NCBI RefSeq assembly: GCF_001422735.1
Contig: NZ_LMLZ01000021.1
Span: 62,227-126,226 of the forward strand
Source: Acidovorax sp. Leaf78
GTDB lineage: Bacteria > Pseudomonadota > Gammaproteobacteria > Burkholderiales > Burkholderiaceae_C
Length of the DNA: 64,000 nt
Direction: 5' to 3'
Shown here: piece by piece, positions 53,206 through 62,007 of the stretch
Layout of the letters: each line of letters starts with the position of its first letter
How positions within the stretch are numbered: the stretch's first letter is position 1
Notes under the pieces: model-generated
What the model saw: only the letters and a program-made list of their open reading frames with translations
Told to the model about the DNA's origin: nothing
The model's database searches: none
Made by a program: the position numbers and the translations under genes

Positions 53206-53870
53206 GGTGTCAGCCTCGATTGCTGGTTGCGGGCTACGTCGCGCAGCGCATCACGCTGGCGCAACAGATGGGTGCGCATGGCCTCTTCGGCGGCGTCGCA
53301 GTCGCGGGCCTTCAATGCGGCGAACACGGCCAGGTGCTCGGCCAGGCTTTGCTGCAGGCGGCCGGGCGCGTGCAGCGTCTGCAGCCGGGCCAGGCGCAGG
53401 ATCTTGCGCAGGTCGCCGATCACCTGGGCCAGCCAGCGGTTGTCGGCCAGCGTGATGAAGGCCTCGTGGATGGCGTAGTTGGCTTCGTAGTAGTCGGTGA
53501 TGAGGCCGTCGGCTGCGCACTGCTGCAGGCGCTGGTGCAGCGCCTCGAGCGCCGCCACGTCCGCGGCGCCGGCCTTGCGCGTGGCCTCGTGGGCGGCACG
53601 GCCTTCGAGCAGCGCGATGACGGGGAACAGGTCGTCCAGGTCGCGCTCGGTGATCTGGGCCACAAAGCAGCCCCGGCGCGGCTCGTGGCGCAGCAGCCCT
53701 TCGGCCACCAGCACCTTGAGCGCCTCGCGCAGCGGGGTGCGCGAAATCTCGAGCCGCTCGCACAGCGCAGCTTCGTCCAGAAAGCTGCCGGGAGGCAACG
53801 CACCCGCAAAAATCTGCTCCCGCAGCCGCGCCGCGGCTTCGTCATGCAGGGAATTGGGGATGGGGCGCAT
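53202..53870 (-). CDS. GntR-family regulator with FCD domain (MatR-like)
   Basis: GntR/FadR-type repressor of 222 residues. An N-terminal winged helix (EAAARLREQIFAGALPPGS, then SRTPLREALKVLVAEGLL) is followed by an all-helical FCD effector domain. The gene starts the malonate-type operon and overlaps matA by 4 bp, so it probably autoregulates, with malonate or malonyl-CoA as a likely ligand by analogy to MatR. An inverted repeat at 53997-54016 upstream is a candidate operator. Confidence 0.88.
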   Translation of the reverse strand: MRPIPNSLHDEAAARLREQIFAGALPPGSFLDEAALCERLEISRTPLREALKVLVAEGLLRHEPRRGCFVAQITERDLDDLFPVIALLEGRAAHEATRKAGAADVAALEALHQRLQQCAADGLITDYYEANYAIHEAFITLADNRWLAQVIGDLRKILRLARLQTLHAPGRLQQSLAEHLAVFAALKARDCDAAEEAMRTHLLRQRDALRDVARNQQSRLTP

Positions 53871-54231
53871 GGTGAAAACAGCTAAATGGTGGGAGCAAGC
53901 GGTTGAACCGTGGGTTTCTACCTAGTGGCGCTGTCGGCATCTGGAAGCCATCGTTGTTTAAAAAACAGCCAACCGGATGGTTCCTTCGACAACTCGCATA
54001 ATTTTCCATAATTATGAGAACGCTTGCGAAAAAACACCAGCACAGAATGCTGTGCACCGTCAAAAACCTGTTTTGGGGTGAAAACGCGACATCCGCGGCA
54101 CCCATTCGCACTGCAGTGACGCCCGCCTATATGGCCGGCAGCTGTCGGGCTGTCTGCCCGCTGGACTCCCACTGCATTGGTCCCCCGCCAGCTGACACCT
54201 TGCTCTCTTGCCAGGTGCGCACGGGCCCACG
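53871..54231. other. 361-bp intergenic region between gntR and LysR genes
   Basis: No credible gene. It is more AT-rich than its surroundings in the first 200 bases. It holds the gntR promoter region, TTTAAAAAACA tracts and the inverted repeat listed at 53997-54016. The rest is unremarkable. Confidence 0.6.
53997..54016. promoter_or_regulatory. Candidate operator (inverted repeat)
   Basis: CATAATTTTCCATAATTATG: 7-bp arms CATAATT/AATTATG around a 6-base centre, about 126 bp before the gntR start, AT-rich and therefore also promoter-like. It could be a GntR site, but this is unproven. Confidence 0.35.
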
Positions 54232-55149
54232 TCACACAACGTGTTCGAACCCCTGCACCAGGTGGTCGATCCACACCCGCAGCTTGGCCGGCAAGAAGCG
54301 GTTGGGTGGGTACAGCAGCCAGGCCATGCCGGCATACGCTGTCTTGTGATCCCAATCGTGCAGCACCTGCACCAGGGCGCCGCTTTGCAACGCAGCGCGC
54401 GCTGCAAAGCCCGGCAGGCTGGCAATGCCCAGGTGGTGCAGCGCGGCCTCCAGCCGGACTTCGCTGTGGTTGGCCACATAGCGCCCGCGCACGGCCACGG
54501 TGGCCACATCGGCGCCCCGTTCAAAGCGCCAGTGCCTGTCGCGCTCGTCTTCGCCCAGATATATGCACGCATGCTGTTCCAGGTCGCGCGGGTGCGCCGG
54601 GTGGCCGTGCGCCGCCAGGTACTGGGGGCTGGCGCACACGATGTGCGGCAGCGGGGCCAGGGGCCGACCCGCCAGGCCGGGGGGCGGTGTGCCGGTCACG
54701 CGCAGGGCCAGGTCGATGGGGTCTTGGAACAGGTCCACCACCCGGTCGGTGATGAGCAGTTGCACATCCACCTGCGGGTACTTCTGCAGAAACGACAGCA
54801 CCAGCGGGTGTACCAGTTGCCGCCCCACGGCCTTGGGCATGCTCATGCGCACCATGCCGGTGGGCTCGCCGGTGTGGGTGTCGCTCAGCGCCCACACCTC
54901 GCGGGCGGCGGACACCATCGACTGGCAGCGGCTATAGGCTGCCGCGCCCCCGTCGGTGAGCTTGAGCTTGCGGGTGGTGCGCTCGAGCAGCCGCACGCGC
55001 AGGGCGCCCTCCAGCCGCGCCACCTGGCGGCTGACGGCCGATGGGGTGATGCCCAGTTGCCGGGCCGCGGCGGAGAAGCTGCCGGCCTCGACCACCCGCG
55101 CGAACACGGCCATGTCGGAGAGGCTGTCGAGAGGCTGATTGATGCTCAT
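54232..55149 (-). CDS. LysR-family regulator (second)
   Basis: LysR regulator of 305 residues. The helix-turn-helix is near 14-45 (FARVVEAGSFSAAARQLGIT, PSAVSRQVARLE). It is in the CrgA/DmlR-like subgroup (LTDGGAAAYSRCQSMV, RVTGTPPPGLAGRPLAP). The ATG at 55149 gives MSINQPLDSLSDM. It is divergent from the EamA transporter, which is the probable target. The inducer is unknown. Confidence 0.88.
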   Translation of the reverse strand: MSINQPLDSLSDMAVFARVVEAGSFSAAARQLGITPSAVSRQVARLEGALRVRLLERTTRKLKLTDGGAAAYSRCQSMVSAAREVWALSDTHTGEPTGMVRMSMPKAVGRQLVHPLVLSFLQKYPQVDVQLLITDRVVDLFQDPIDLALRVTGTPPPGLAGRPLAPLPHIVCASPQYLAAHGHPAHPRDLEQHACIYLGEDERDRHWRFERGADVATVAVRGRYVANHSEVRLEAALHHLGIASLPGFAARAALQSGALVQVLHDWDHKTAYAGMAWLLYPPNRFLPAKLRVWIDHLVQGFEHVV

Positions 55150-55255
55150 GGCGCACAAGTTATGTTCTGCGGAAGCGATTATCAATGCACAGGCGCAAAT
55201 GAATAATCGCCGTAGTGTCTTCTTTATCTGCCCGCCTGCGTAGGCACCCTGCCCC

Positions 55256-56173
55256 ATGACCACCGTGACCACCCTTGCCGCCACCACCCCGTCCCCCCTT
55301 GCGCCCCGGCTGGCCGATGCCGCGCTGTTGTTGGTCGCCGTGGTCTGGGGCACCAGCTACGGCGTGGCCAAGGGGGCCCTGGTGTTCTACCCGGTGCTGG
55401 GATTTCTGGCGGTGCGGTTCGGATTGACCTTTGTGCTGCTGCTGCCGGCGCTGCTGCGCGCCAGCCGCGCGGAGCAGCGGGACGCACTGGCGGCGGGGCT
55501 GCCGCTGGGCGGGTTGCTGATGGGCATCTTTGTGTGCGAGACGTTTGGGTTGGCGCTCACCCAGGCCAGCAATGCGGCGTTTCTCATCAGCCTGTGCGTG
55601 GTGTTCACGCCGTTTGCCGAGTGGGCGCTGCTGGGCCAGCGGCCCGCGCGGGCGATGTTCGTGTTTGCCGGGGTGTCCCTGGTGGGCGCTGCGCTGCTCA
55701 GCGGCGGCCTCAGCGGCCACTGGGGCTGGGGCGACGCGCTGATGCTGGCCGCCGCCGTGCTGCGCGCCATCACCGTGTGCCAGACCAGCCGCCTCACCCG
55801 CCGCCGCAACGCACCGGTGCTGGCCCTGACGGCCGTGCAGGCCGGCGTCATCGCGCTGGGCAGTGTGGCGCTGGCCTTTGCATTACCCGGCGGCCTGCCA
55901 CCGCTGCCTGGCGACACCGGCTTCTGGCTGGCCTGCATCTACCTGGTGTTGGGCTGCACGGTGTTCGCCTTCGTGATGCAGAACTGGGCCCTGCGCCACA
56001 GCTCGCCGTCGCGCGTCGGACTGCTGATGGGCAGTGAGCCGGCGTTTGGTGCGCTGTTTGCCGTGCTGTGGCTGGGCGAGAGCCTCAGCATCGCGGGCTG
56101 GGCCGGGGGTGCGTTGATTGTGGCGGCGGCGTTGTGGACGATGCTGCGGCGCGGGGCGTCGGCCCCGAACTGA
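55256..56173 (+). CDS. EamA/DMT family permease
   Basis: Drug/metabolite transporter of 305 residues with ten hydrophobic segments in two EamA repeats (LVAVVWGTSYGVAKGALVFY near 20-40; LGCTVFAFVMQNWALRHSSPSRVGLLM in the second, split in blocks). It is divergent from the LysR gene by 106 bp, a common pairing in which the regulator controls export of a metabolite. The substrate is unknown. Confidence 0.88.
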   Translation: MTTVTTLAATTPSPLAPRLADAALLLVAVVWGTSYGVAKGALVFYPVLGFLAVRFGLTFVLLLPALLRASRAEQRDALAAGLPLGGLLMGIFVCETFGLALTQASNAAFLISLCVVFTPFAEWALLGQRPARAMFVFAGVSLVGAALLSGGLSGHWGWGDALMLAAAVLRAITVCQTSRLTRRRNAPVLALTAVQAGVIALGSVALAFALPGGLPPLPGDTGFWLACIYLVLGCTVFAFVMQNWALRHSSPSRVGLLMGSEPAFGALFAVLWLGESLSIAGWAGGALIVAAALWTMLRRGASAPN

Positions 56174-56200
56174 CCAAGTGCCGCGCGCATACTCGCGCCG

Positions 56201-56629
56201 ATGCTCTCCCACCTGACCTTTGCACCGCCGACCGACGACGATCTGCGTGCCGGCACCCTGGGCCGACAAATGCGCGAATACAACTACCGATTCGTCGGCG
56301 AATACCCTGCCCAGCAGCCCGTGCGCTTGGATGCACGCGATGCGCAAGGGCGACTGGTGGGCGGCATCCGTGGCTTCGTGTTCGTGTATTGGCTGAACAT
56401 CGACGTGCTGTGGGTCGCCGACGACCACCGCGGTCAGGGCCTGGGCACTCACCTGCTGGGCTGGGCAGAGGCGCAGGGGCGCACGCTCGGCGCACACCAC
56501 GCCAGGCTCGACACCTTCGAATGGCAGGCGCGGGGCTTCTACATCCAGCAGGGCTATGCTGAATTTGCCCGCATCGAGGACTACCTTCCCGGTCAGTACC
56601 TGGCCTTCATGAAAAAGCCGCTGGCCTGA
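56201..56629 (+). CDS. GNAT-family N-acetyltransferase
   Basis: A 142-residue GNAT enzyme with the acetyl-CoA-binding motif WVADDHRGQGLGTHLLGWAE near 71-90 and the C-terminal DTFEWQARGFYIQQGYAEF segment. The substrate is unknown. It begins 27 bp after the EamA gene on the same strand. It converges on lgt with a hairpin repeat between them. Confidence 0.88.
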   Translation: MLSHLTFAPPTDDDLRAGTLGRQMREYNYRFVGEYPAQQPVRLDARDAQGRLVGGIRGFVFVYWLNIDVLWVADDHRGQGLGTHLLGWAEAQGRTLGAHHARLDTFEWQARGFYIQQGYAEFARIEDYLPGQYLAFMKKPLA

Positions 56630-56653
56630 TGAGGGCCCAGCGGCTTCGTTAGT

Positions 56654-56716
56654 GAAATTGCTATCTATTTAATAGCTTTTGGCGCTTGCCTACCAAGCGG
56701 TAGAGGCCATTTTCAC
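56654..56716. repeat. Hairpin repeat family 1, copy F
   Basis: AATAGCTTTTGGCGCTTGCC then ACCAAGCGGTAGAGGCCATTTT. It lies between the converging GNAT and lgt genes and touches the lgt stop. Confidence 0.75.
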
Positions 56717-57540
56717 CTTGCACCCAGCGCCACCACAGGCTGGCGCTGCGCCCACAGCCACAGCCCGATGCCACCCACAATCATCGGCACGCACAGCCAC
56801 TGACCCATGCTCATGCCCAGCGACAGCACGCCCAGGAAGGCGTCCGGCTCGCGGAAGTACTCAGCGATGAAGCGGAAGACGCCGTAGCCGAACAGGAAGG
56901 CAGCGGCCACCTGGCCTTGGCGGCGTTCCTTGCGGGCGTACAGCCACAGCAGCACGAACAGCAGCAAGCCCTCCAGCAAGAACTGGTAGACCTGCGACGG
57001 GTGGCGCGGCTGCATCGATCCGCTGTGCGCGAAGACCATGCCCCAGGGCAGGTCGGGGCTGGAAAAGCGCCCCCAGAGTTCGCCGTTGATGAAATTGCCC
57101 ACCCGACCGGCCGCCAGGCCGGTGGGCACGCAGGGCGCCACGAAGTCGGCGACCTGCAGCCAGGGGCGCTTGCGCGAATGCGCAAACCAGATCATCGCCA
57201 CGATGACGCCCAGCAGCCCGCCGTGAAACGCCATGCCGCCCTGCCACACGGCAAAGATCTCCAGCGGGTGGGTGAGGTAGTAGCCCGGCTTGTAGAACAG
57301 GCAGTAGCCCAGCCGGCCGCCCACCACCACGCCCGCCACCCCCAGGAAGAGGATGTCCTCGACATCCTTGCGCGTCCAGGCGCCCGGGCCGGTGATGGAG
57401 GCAAAGGGCTCGTGGCGCAGGCGCCGGATGCCCAGGAACATGAACAGGCCGAAAGCCGCCAGGTAAGTCAGCCCATACCAGTGAATGGCCAGCGGGCCGA
57501 GCTGCAGGGCGACGGGGTCGATGTGGGGGTAGGTCAGCAT
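56713..57540 (-). CDS. lgt: Prolipoprotein diacylglyceryl transferase Lgt
   Basis: Inner-membrane enzyme of 275 residues with about seven helices. It transfers diacylglycerol to the lipobox Cys of prolipoproteins. The Lgt signature [14 protein letters not shown] is at 145-158 and the conserved His is His106 in MAFHGG. The ATG at 57540 ([12 protein letters not shown]) gives the typical periplasmic N-terminus. It is an essential housekeeping gene, here standing alone and divergent from the fecI sigma gene. Confidence 0.94.
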   Translation of the reverse strand: MLTYPHIDPVALQLGPLAIHWYGLTYLAAFGLFMFLGIRRLRHEPFASITGPGAWTRKDVEDILFLGVAGVVVGGRLGYCLFYKPGYYLTHPLEIFAVWQGGMAFHGGLLGVIVAMIWFAHSRKRPWLQVADFVAPCVPTGLAAGRVGNFINGELWGRFSSPDLPWGMVFAHSGSMQPRHPSQVYQFLLEGLLLFVLLWLYARKERRQGQVAAAFLFGYGVFRFIAEYFREPDAFLGVLSLGMSMGQWLCVPMIVGGIGLWLWAQRQPVVALGAR

Positions 57541-57618
57541 GGTGGCCGGTATTGTGCCCGCCCGCGCGGGGGCTCCGCGCGAATGGCAACCCCGTGGGGC
57601 GTGGGGACAGGCATAATT

Positions 57619-57637
57619 GATACTGATAGTAGTTCTC
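57619..57637. promoter_or_regulatory. Fur box before fecI-like gene
   Basis: GATACTGATAGTAGTTCTC matches the 19-bp Fur consensus at 14 positions, 15 bp before the sigma-factor ATG. It implies iron-dependent repression. Confidence 0.7.
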
Positions 57638-57651
57638 ATTACCATCCCGCA

Positions 57652-58203
57652 ATGCCAACGGCCCCCGTGCCGGCTGGTATTGCCGCCCTGTTTCGACCCT
57701 CCCCTGTCCCACGCGCCCGTACCTTGCAGAGCCTTTACCTGGACCACCACACCTGGCTGCAGAGCCTGCTGAGAAAGCGGCTGGGCAACCGTGACGATGC
57801 CGCAGACCTGGCGCACGACACGTTCGTGCGCGTGCTGCGGTCCGACACGCCGGTGGAGGATATCCGCGAGCCGCAGCGCTACCTGGCCACGGTGGCGCGC
57901 GGGCTGGTGGCCGACTTTTTTCGGCGCCGCTCGCTGGAGCAGGCCTACCTGGACTACCTGGCCGTGCTGCCCGAAGACATGGCGCCCTCGCCCGAGGAGC
58001 AGGCCATCATGCAGCAGACCCTGATCAACGTGGACCGCATGCTCGGCAGCCTGCCGCCCAAGGTGCGCGAGGCCTTTGTGCTGGCGCAGTTCGAAGAGCT
58101 GACCTACCCCGAGATCGCCCAGCGCCTGGGCATATCGCTGCGCAGCGTGAGCAACTACCTCACGCGGGCCATGGAGCACTGCGCCGTGGTGTTGGAAGAT
58201 TGA
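57652..58203 (+). CDS. ECF sigma factor, FecI-like
   Basis: Extracytoplasmic-function sigma factor of 183 residues. Region 2 contains [20 protein letters not shown] and region 4 has the helix-turn-helix [21 protein letters not shown]. The ATG at 57652 follows the Fur box. It overlaps the FecR gene (stop TGA shared with a TTG start). It should direct transcription of the downstream receptor when iron-chelate is bound outside the cell. Confidence 0.92.
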   Translation: MPTAPVPAGIAALFRPSPVPRARTLQSLYLDHHTWLQSLLRKRLGNRDDAADLAHDTFVRVLRSDTPVEDIREPQRYLATVARGLVADFFRRRSLEQAYLDYLAVLPEDMAPSPEEQAIMQQTLINVDRMLGSLPPKVREAFVLAQFEELTYPEIAQRLGISLRSVSNYLTRAMEHCAVVLED

Positions 58204-59213
58204 GTGCCCCCGCGACCGAAAGATCGAAGGGCGCCAGCGCCGTGAGCAGCCAGCCCACCGACTCCGAGCGCCGCGCGCTGCGAGAGGCCGCCGCCTGGCA
58301 CACCCGCCTGCGCGACCACACCGCGGCTGCCGCCGACGACGACCACCGTGCCTGGCAGGACTGGCACGCGGCCGACCCGGCCCACCAGCGCGCCTGGCAA
58401 AAGGTGCAAGCCGTGGGCGCACAGCTGGGCCGCATCCCGGCGCCGCTGGCGCGGCAGGCGCTGGGCGAGCGCAGCCGGCCGCCCCGGCGCGCCGTGCTGC
58501 GCAGCCTGGCCGCGGGGGTGGGTGTGGGCTCGGCGGCGCTGCTGTCGTGGCGCACCCTGCCCTGGCAGGAATGGCAGGCCACGCACCGCACCGCTGTGGG
58601 CGAGCGGCGCGACATCACCCTGCCCGATGGCTCGCTGCTGGCGCTGGACACCGGCACGGCGGTGGATGTGGAATTCAACGACCGCGAACGCCTGCTGCGC
58701 CTGCACACCGGGCGCATCCTGGTGGCCACGCAGCCCGATGCGCAGGGCCGCCGCTTCAGCGTGGTGACGAGCCAGGGCCGCGTCGTGGCACTGGGCACGC
58801 GCTTTTCCGTGCAGTTGCAGGGCGACGGCCAGTGCCACGTGAGCGTGCAGGAGAAGGCCGTGCGCGTGCTGCCGGCAGAGGGCATGCCACGCGAGCTGCA
58901 GGCCGGCGAGCAGACACGCTTCACCCCGCTGGCGGCAGAGCCCCCCGTGGCCGCCGACCCGTTCGACGCCAGCTGGCGCGACGGCGGGCTGATCGCGGTG
59001 GACATGCCGCTGGGCACCCTGATCGCTGCGCTGGCCCGCTACCGCCCCGGCCACCTGGGCTGCGCGCCGGAGGTGGCGGCCGTGCGGGTGTCGGGCGCCT
59101 TCCCGGTGAACGACACCGACCGCGCGCTGGCGGCATTGGTCAGCCGGTTTCCGCTGCAGCTGCGCAGCCACACGCGCTACTGGGTGCGGGTGGAAGCGCT
59201 GGAACGGCTTTGA
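58200..59213 (+). CDS. FecR-like anti-sigma / signal transducer
   Basis: A 337-residue FecR protein: an N-terminal cytoplasmic anti-sigma domain ([31 protein letters not shown]), a membrane segment around 100-118 ([15 protein letters not shown]) and a periplasmic FecR domain with [20 protein letters not shown] and [10 protein letters not shown]. The start is the TTG at 58200, which overlaps the sigma gene stop. It relays the signal from the STN domain of the receptor to the sigma factor. Confidence 0.9.
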   Translation: MSAPATERSKGASAVSSQPTDSERRALREAAAWHTRLRDHTAAAADDDHRAWQDWHAADPAHQRAWQKVQAVGAQLGRIPAPLARQALGERSRPPRRAVLRSLAAGVGVGSAALLSWRTLPWQEWQATHRTAVGERRDITLPDGSLLALDTGTAVDVEFNDRERLLRLHTGRILVATQPDAQGRRFSVVTSQGRVVALGTRFSVQLQGDGQCHVSVQEKAVRVLPAEGMPRELQAGEQTRFTPLAAEPPVAADPFDASWRDGGLIAVDMPLGTLIAALARYRPGHLGCAPEVAAVRVSGAFPVNDTDRALAALVSRFPLQLRSHTRYWVRVEALERL

Positions 59214-59235
59214 CCGCCCGGTGCCTGACACCGGC

Positions 59236-59296
59236 ATTGCTACAAAAATAGTAGCTACAAAGCATTACCAGTCAAGCGGCAGGCACCTTAAATGGC
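59236..59296. repeat. Hairpin repeat family 1, copy G
   Basis: TACAAAAATAGTAGCTACAA and CAAGCGGCAGGCACCTTAAA, a diverged member, between the fecR-like and receptor genes. Confidence 0.6.
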
Positions 59297-59397
59297 ATTG
59301 ACTGCATACCTCGCGAAATTTTTTTGACCCCGGGTTTGCAGGTTTGGCGTGCCTTGAGCGGCATACCAATGAACCCGCTGAGCGCCCAGAAGAATCC

Positions 59398-61896
59398 ATG
59401 CCATCCGCCACCCCTGCCTGCCTGGCCCGTGCCGCGCTGCTGAGCGCTGCGCTGTGCGTGGCCGTGGCCGTGGCCGGCCCGGTGGCCCAGGCCCAGCCGG
59501 CCCCGGCCGCAACTGCAGGCCAGGCGCCCGGCGGCGACACGGCGCGCGCATATGCCATTGCCCCCGGGCCGCTGGCCGTGGTGGTGAGCCAGTTTGCCAA
59601 CGCTGCTGGGGTGGCGCTGTCGTTCGACGCGGCCCAACTAGGGCCACAGCAATCGCCCGGGCTGCAGGGCCAGTACACGGTGGAGGCCGGCTTTGCCCGG
59701 CTGCTGGAGGACAGCGCCCTGCAGGCCGTGCGCGCATCGAGCGGCGTCTACACCCTGCGCGCCATGCCACGCGCCACAGCACCCGAGGCCAGCGGCGCGC
59801 AGGTGCTGGCACCGGTCACGGTGACGGCGACCGCGCCCACCGCCCGCACCGAGCAGTCGGGCTCGTACACCGCCAGCACGGCCACTGTCTTTGCGGGCCC
59901 GCAACCGGTGCGCGGCATAGCACAGCCGGTCACCGTGCTCACGCGCCAGTGGCTGGACGACCGCGCACTGCCGGACCTGCACGCGGTGATGCAGCACACC
60001 CCCGGCATCACGGTGGACTACACCGACAGCGAGCGTGTGAACTACTACGCCCGGGGCCACCAGATCGACGCGCTGCAGGTCGACGGCATGGCGCTGAGCC
60101 AGAACACCTCGGCCTCGATCTTCATCCAGCCCGACACGGCGGTGCTCGACCGGGTGGAAGTGCTGCGCGGCGCGGCGGGCCTGTTGCGCGGCGCGGGCAA
60201 CCCATCGGCCACCGTGAACATGGTGCGCAAACGCCCTGCGCGTGGATTCGAGGCCTCTGCAGGTGTGACGCTGGGCACCTGGAGCCGCCGCCGCATCGAC
60301 GCGGACATCTCCAGCCCGCTCAACGATGCAGGCAGCGTGCGCGGCCGGCTGGTGGCCGTGGCCGATGGCAAGAAGTTCTTTCAGCAGGCGCGGGCCGAGG
60401 ACCGCCAACTGCTCTACGGCGTGGTCGAGGCAGACCTGGCCCCTGGCACCACGCTCACGGCGAGCCTGCAGCACACCGAACTGGATGCCACCGGCGCCTG
60501 GGGCGGCCTGCCCGCAGGCCTGGACGGCACGCAACTGCACCTGCCGCGCAGCATGTACCTGGGCACCGACTGGAACCGGTGGGACCGGCACAACGACCAG
60601 GCCTTCATCGAGCTGGCACACCGCGCCGGCAACGGCTGGAGCTCGCGCCTGAGCGCCGCCCACAACCGCCTGCGCAGCGACGGTTTCAAGCAAACCTCGT
60701 TCACCAGCGCGAGCAGCACCGACCCGTACCTGGTCGACGTGAGCACCTCCATCTACGGCGCAGAAGCCAGCGACCAGAGCGCCCTGGCCCTGTCGGCCAC
60801 CGGCCCGTTCGAGCTGCTGGGCCGCACCCACACCCTGGCCCTGGGCGCCGACACCCTGCACATCCGCACCACAGGCACCAGCGGTCACTGGGACGTAAGC
60901 CCCCTGCAGGGTGTGGACCTGCGCACCTGGAACCCCGCCACCAGCTACCCCGAGCCCTTCTACAGCCCCGGCAACGGCACGGCCTACACCGCGCCGTCGT
61001 CGCGCACCGGGCAGCAGGGCGCGTACGCCATGGCCCGCCTGTCGCTGGCCGACCCGCTCACGGCCATCGTCGGCGCGCGCGTCAGCGGCTGGCGCTACCG
61101 CGTGCCTGCAGCCCCCACCAGCAACTACAGCGTGGCGCACGAAATCACGCCCTACGCAGGCCTGGTCTACGACCTGGGCGACCACCTGAGCCTGTACGGC
61201 AGCTATGCCGAAACCTTCACGCCGCAGGACGCCAAGGGTGCGGACGGACGGCTGCTGGCGCCCATCCGTGGCCAGGACATCGAGGCGGGCGTGAAGGGCG
61301 AGTTCATGGATGGCCGGCTCGCGGCGTCGCTGTCGCTGTTTCGCATCCACCAAGTGGGTCGGGCCATGGACGACCTGGGCAGCCCGCAAGGCTGCCCCAG
61401 CAACCCCGCCGGCCACTGCCAGGTGGCGGGCGGCAAAACACGCAGCCAGGGCCTGGAGCTGGAGGTGTCCGGCGAGCCACGGCCCGGCTGGCAGGTGCTG
61501 GCGGGCTACACCCACACCCGCACCCGGTACCTGCGCGATGCCGACCCCGCCAATACCGGCCAGCCACTGCGCAGCATCGACCCGCGCCACGCGCTGCGGC
61601 TGTTCGCCAAGCACCGGCTGGACGGCGCCCTGCGGGGCTGGAGCATCGGCGTGGGCGCACGGGTGCAGAGCGATGCGTATGTCACCGCCGGCGACGTGAC
61701 GTCGCGCCAGGGCGGGTATGCGGTGCTCGACGCCATGCTGGGCTACCGCATCGACGCCAGGTACTCGGTGCAGGTCAATGTGAACAACGTGCTCGACAAG
61801 GTGTACTACGCCAAGTTCGCCCCCAACGCCCGCTACTTCAACAACTACTACGGCGACCCGCGCAACGTGGCGGTGTCGCTGCGCGCCAACTTCTGA
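59398..61896 (+). CDS. TonB-dependent receptor with STN signalling domain (FecA/FpvA type)
   Basis: Outer-membrane transducer of 832 residues. It has a signal peptide (LARAALLSAALCVAVAVAGP, cut after VAQA), an STN domain (about 55-125: AIAPGPLAVVVSQFANAAGV, YTVEAGFARLLEDSALQAV), TonB box region VTVTATAPT, plug motif VEVLRGAAGLLRGAGNPSAT and a C-terminal barrel ending VAVSLRANF. The ATG at 59398 is the start with a good signal; an upstream ATG at 59344 lacks it. With the FecI and FecR genes it forms a complete surface-signalling system for a ferric siderophore of unknown type. Confidence 0.92.
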   Translation: MPSATPACLARAALLSAALCVAVAVAGPVAQAQPAPAATAGQAPGGDTARAYAIAPGPLAVVVSQFANAAGVALSFDAAQLGPQQSPGLQGQYTVEAGFARLLEDSALQAVRASSGVYTLRAMPRATAPEASGAQVLAPVTVTATAPTARTEQSGSYTASTATVFAGPQPVRGIAQPVTVLTRQWLDDRALPDLHAVMQHTPGITVDYTDSERVNYYARGHQIDALQVDGMALSQNTSASIFIQPDTAVLDRVEVLRGAAGLLRGAGNPSATVNMVRKRPARGFEASAGVTLGTWSRRRIDADISSPLNDAGSVRGRLVAVADGKKFFQQARAEDRQLLYGVVEADLAPGTTLTASLQHTELDATGAWGGLPAGLDGTQLHLPRSMYLGTDWNRWDRHNDQAFIELAHRAGNGWSSRLSAAHNRLRSDGFKQTSFTSASSTDPYLVDVSTSIYGAEASDQSALALSATGPFELLGRTHTLALGADTLHIRTTGTSGHWDVSPLQGVDLRTWNPATSYPEPFYSPGNGTAYTAPSSRTGQQGAYAMARLSLADPLTAIVGARVSGWRYRVPAAPTSNYSVAHEITPYAGLVYDLGDHLSLYGSYAETFTPQDAKGADGRLLAPIRGQDIEAGVKGEFMDGRLAASLSLFRIHQVGRAMDDLGSPQGCPSNPAGHCQVAGGKTRSQGLELEVSGEPRPGWQVLAGYTHTRTRYLRDADPANTGQPLRSIDPRHALRLFAKHRLDGALRGWSIGVGARVQSDAYVTAGDVTSRQGGYAVLDAMLGYRIDARYSVQVNVNNVLDKVYYAKFAPNARYFNNYYGDPRNVAVSLRANF

Positions 61897-62007
61897 CACG
61901 GGGACTGTAGACCACCACCCTCCCCCTCCCCCCGCATCCGTCATCCCGGTTGCCGCTCTGACCCCTCTGACCGCGCCCATCCCGATTCCGTTTTCTTCAA
62001 CCCAACC

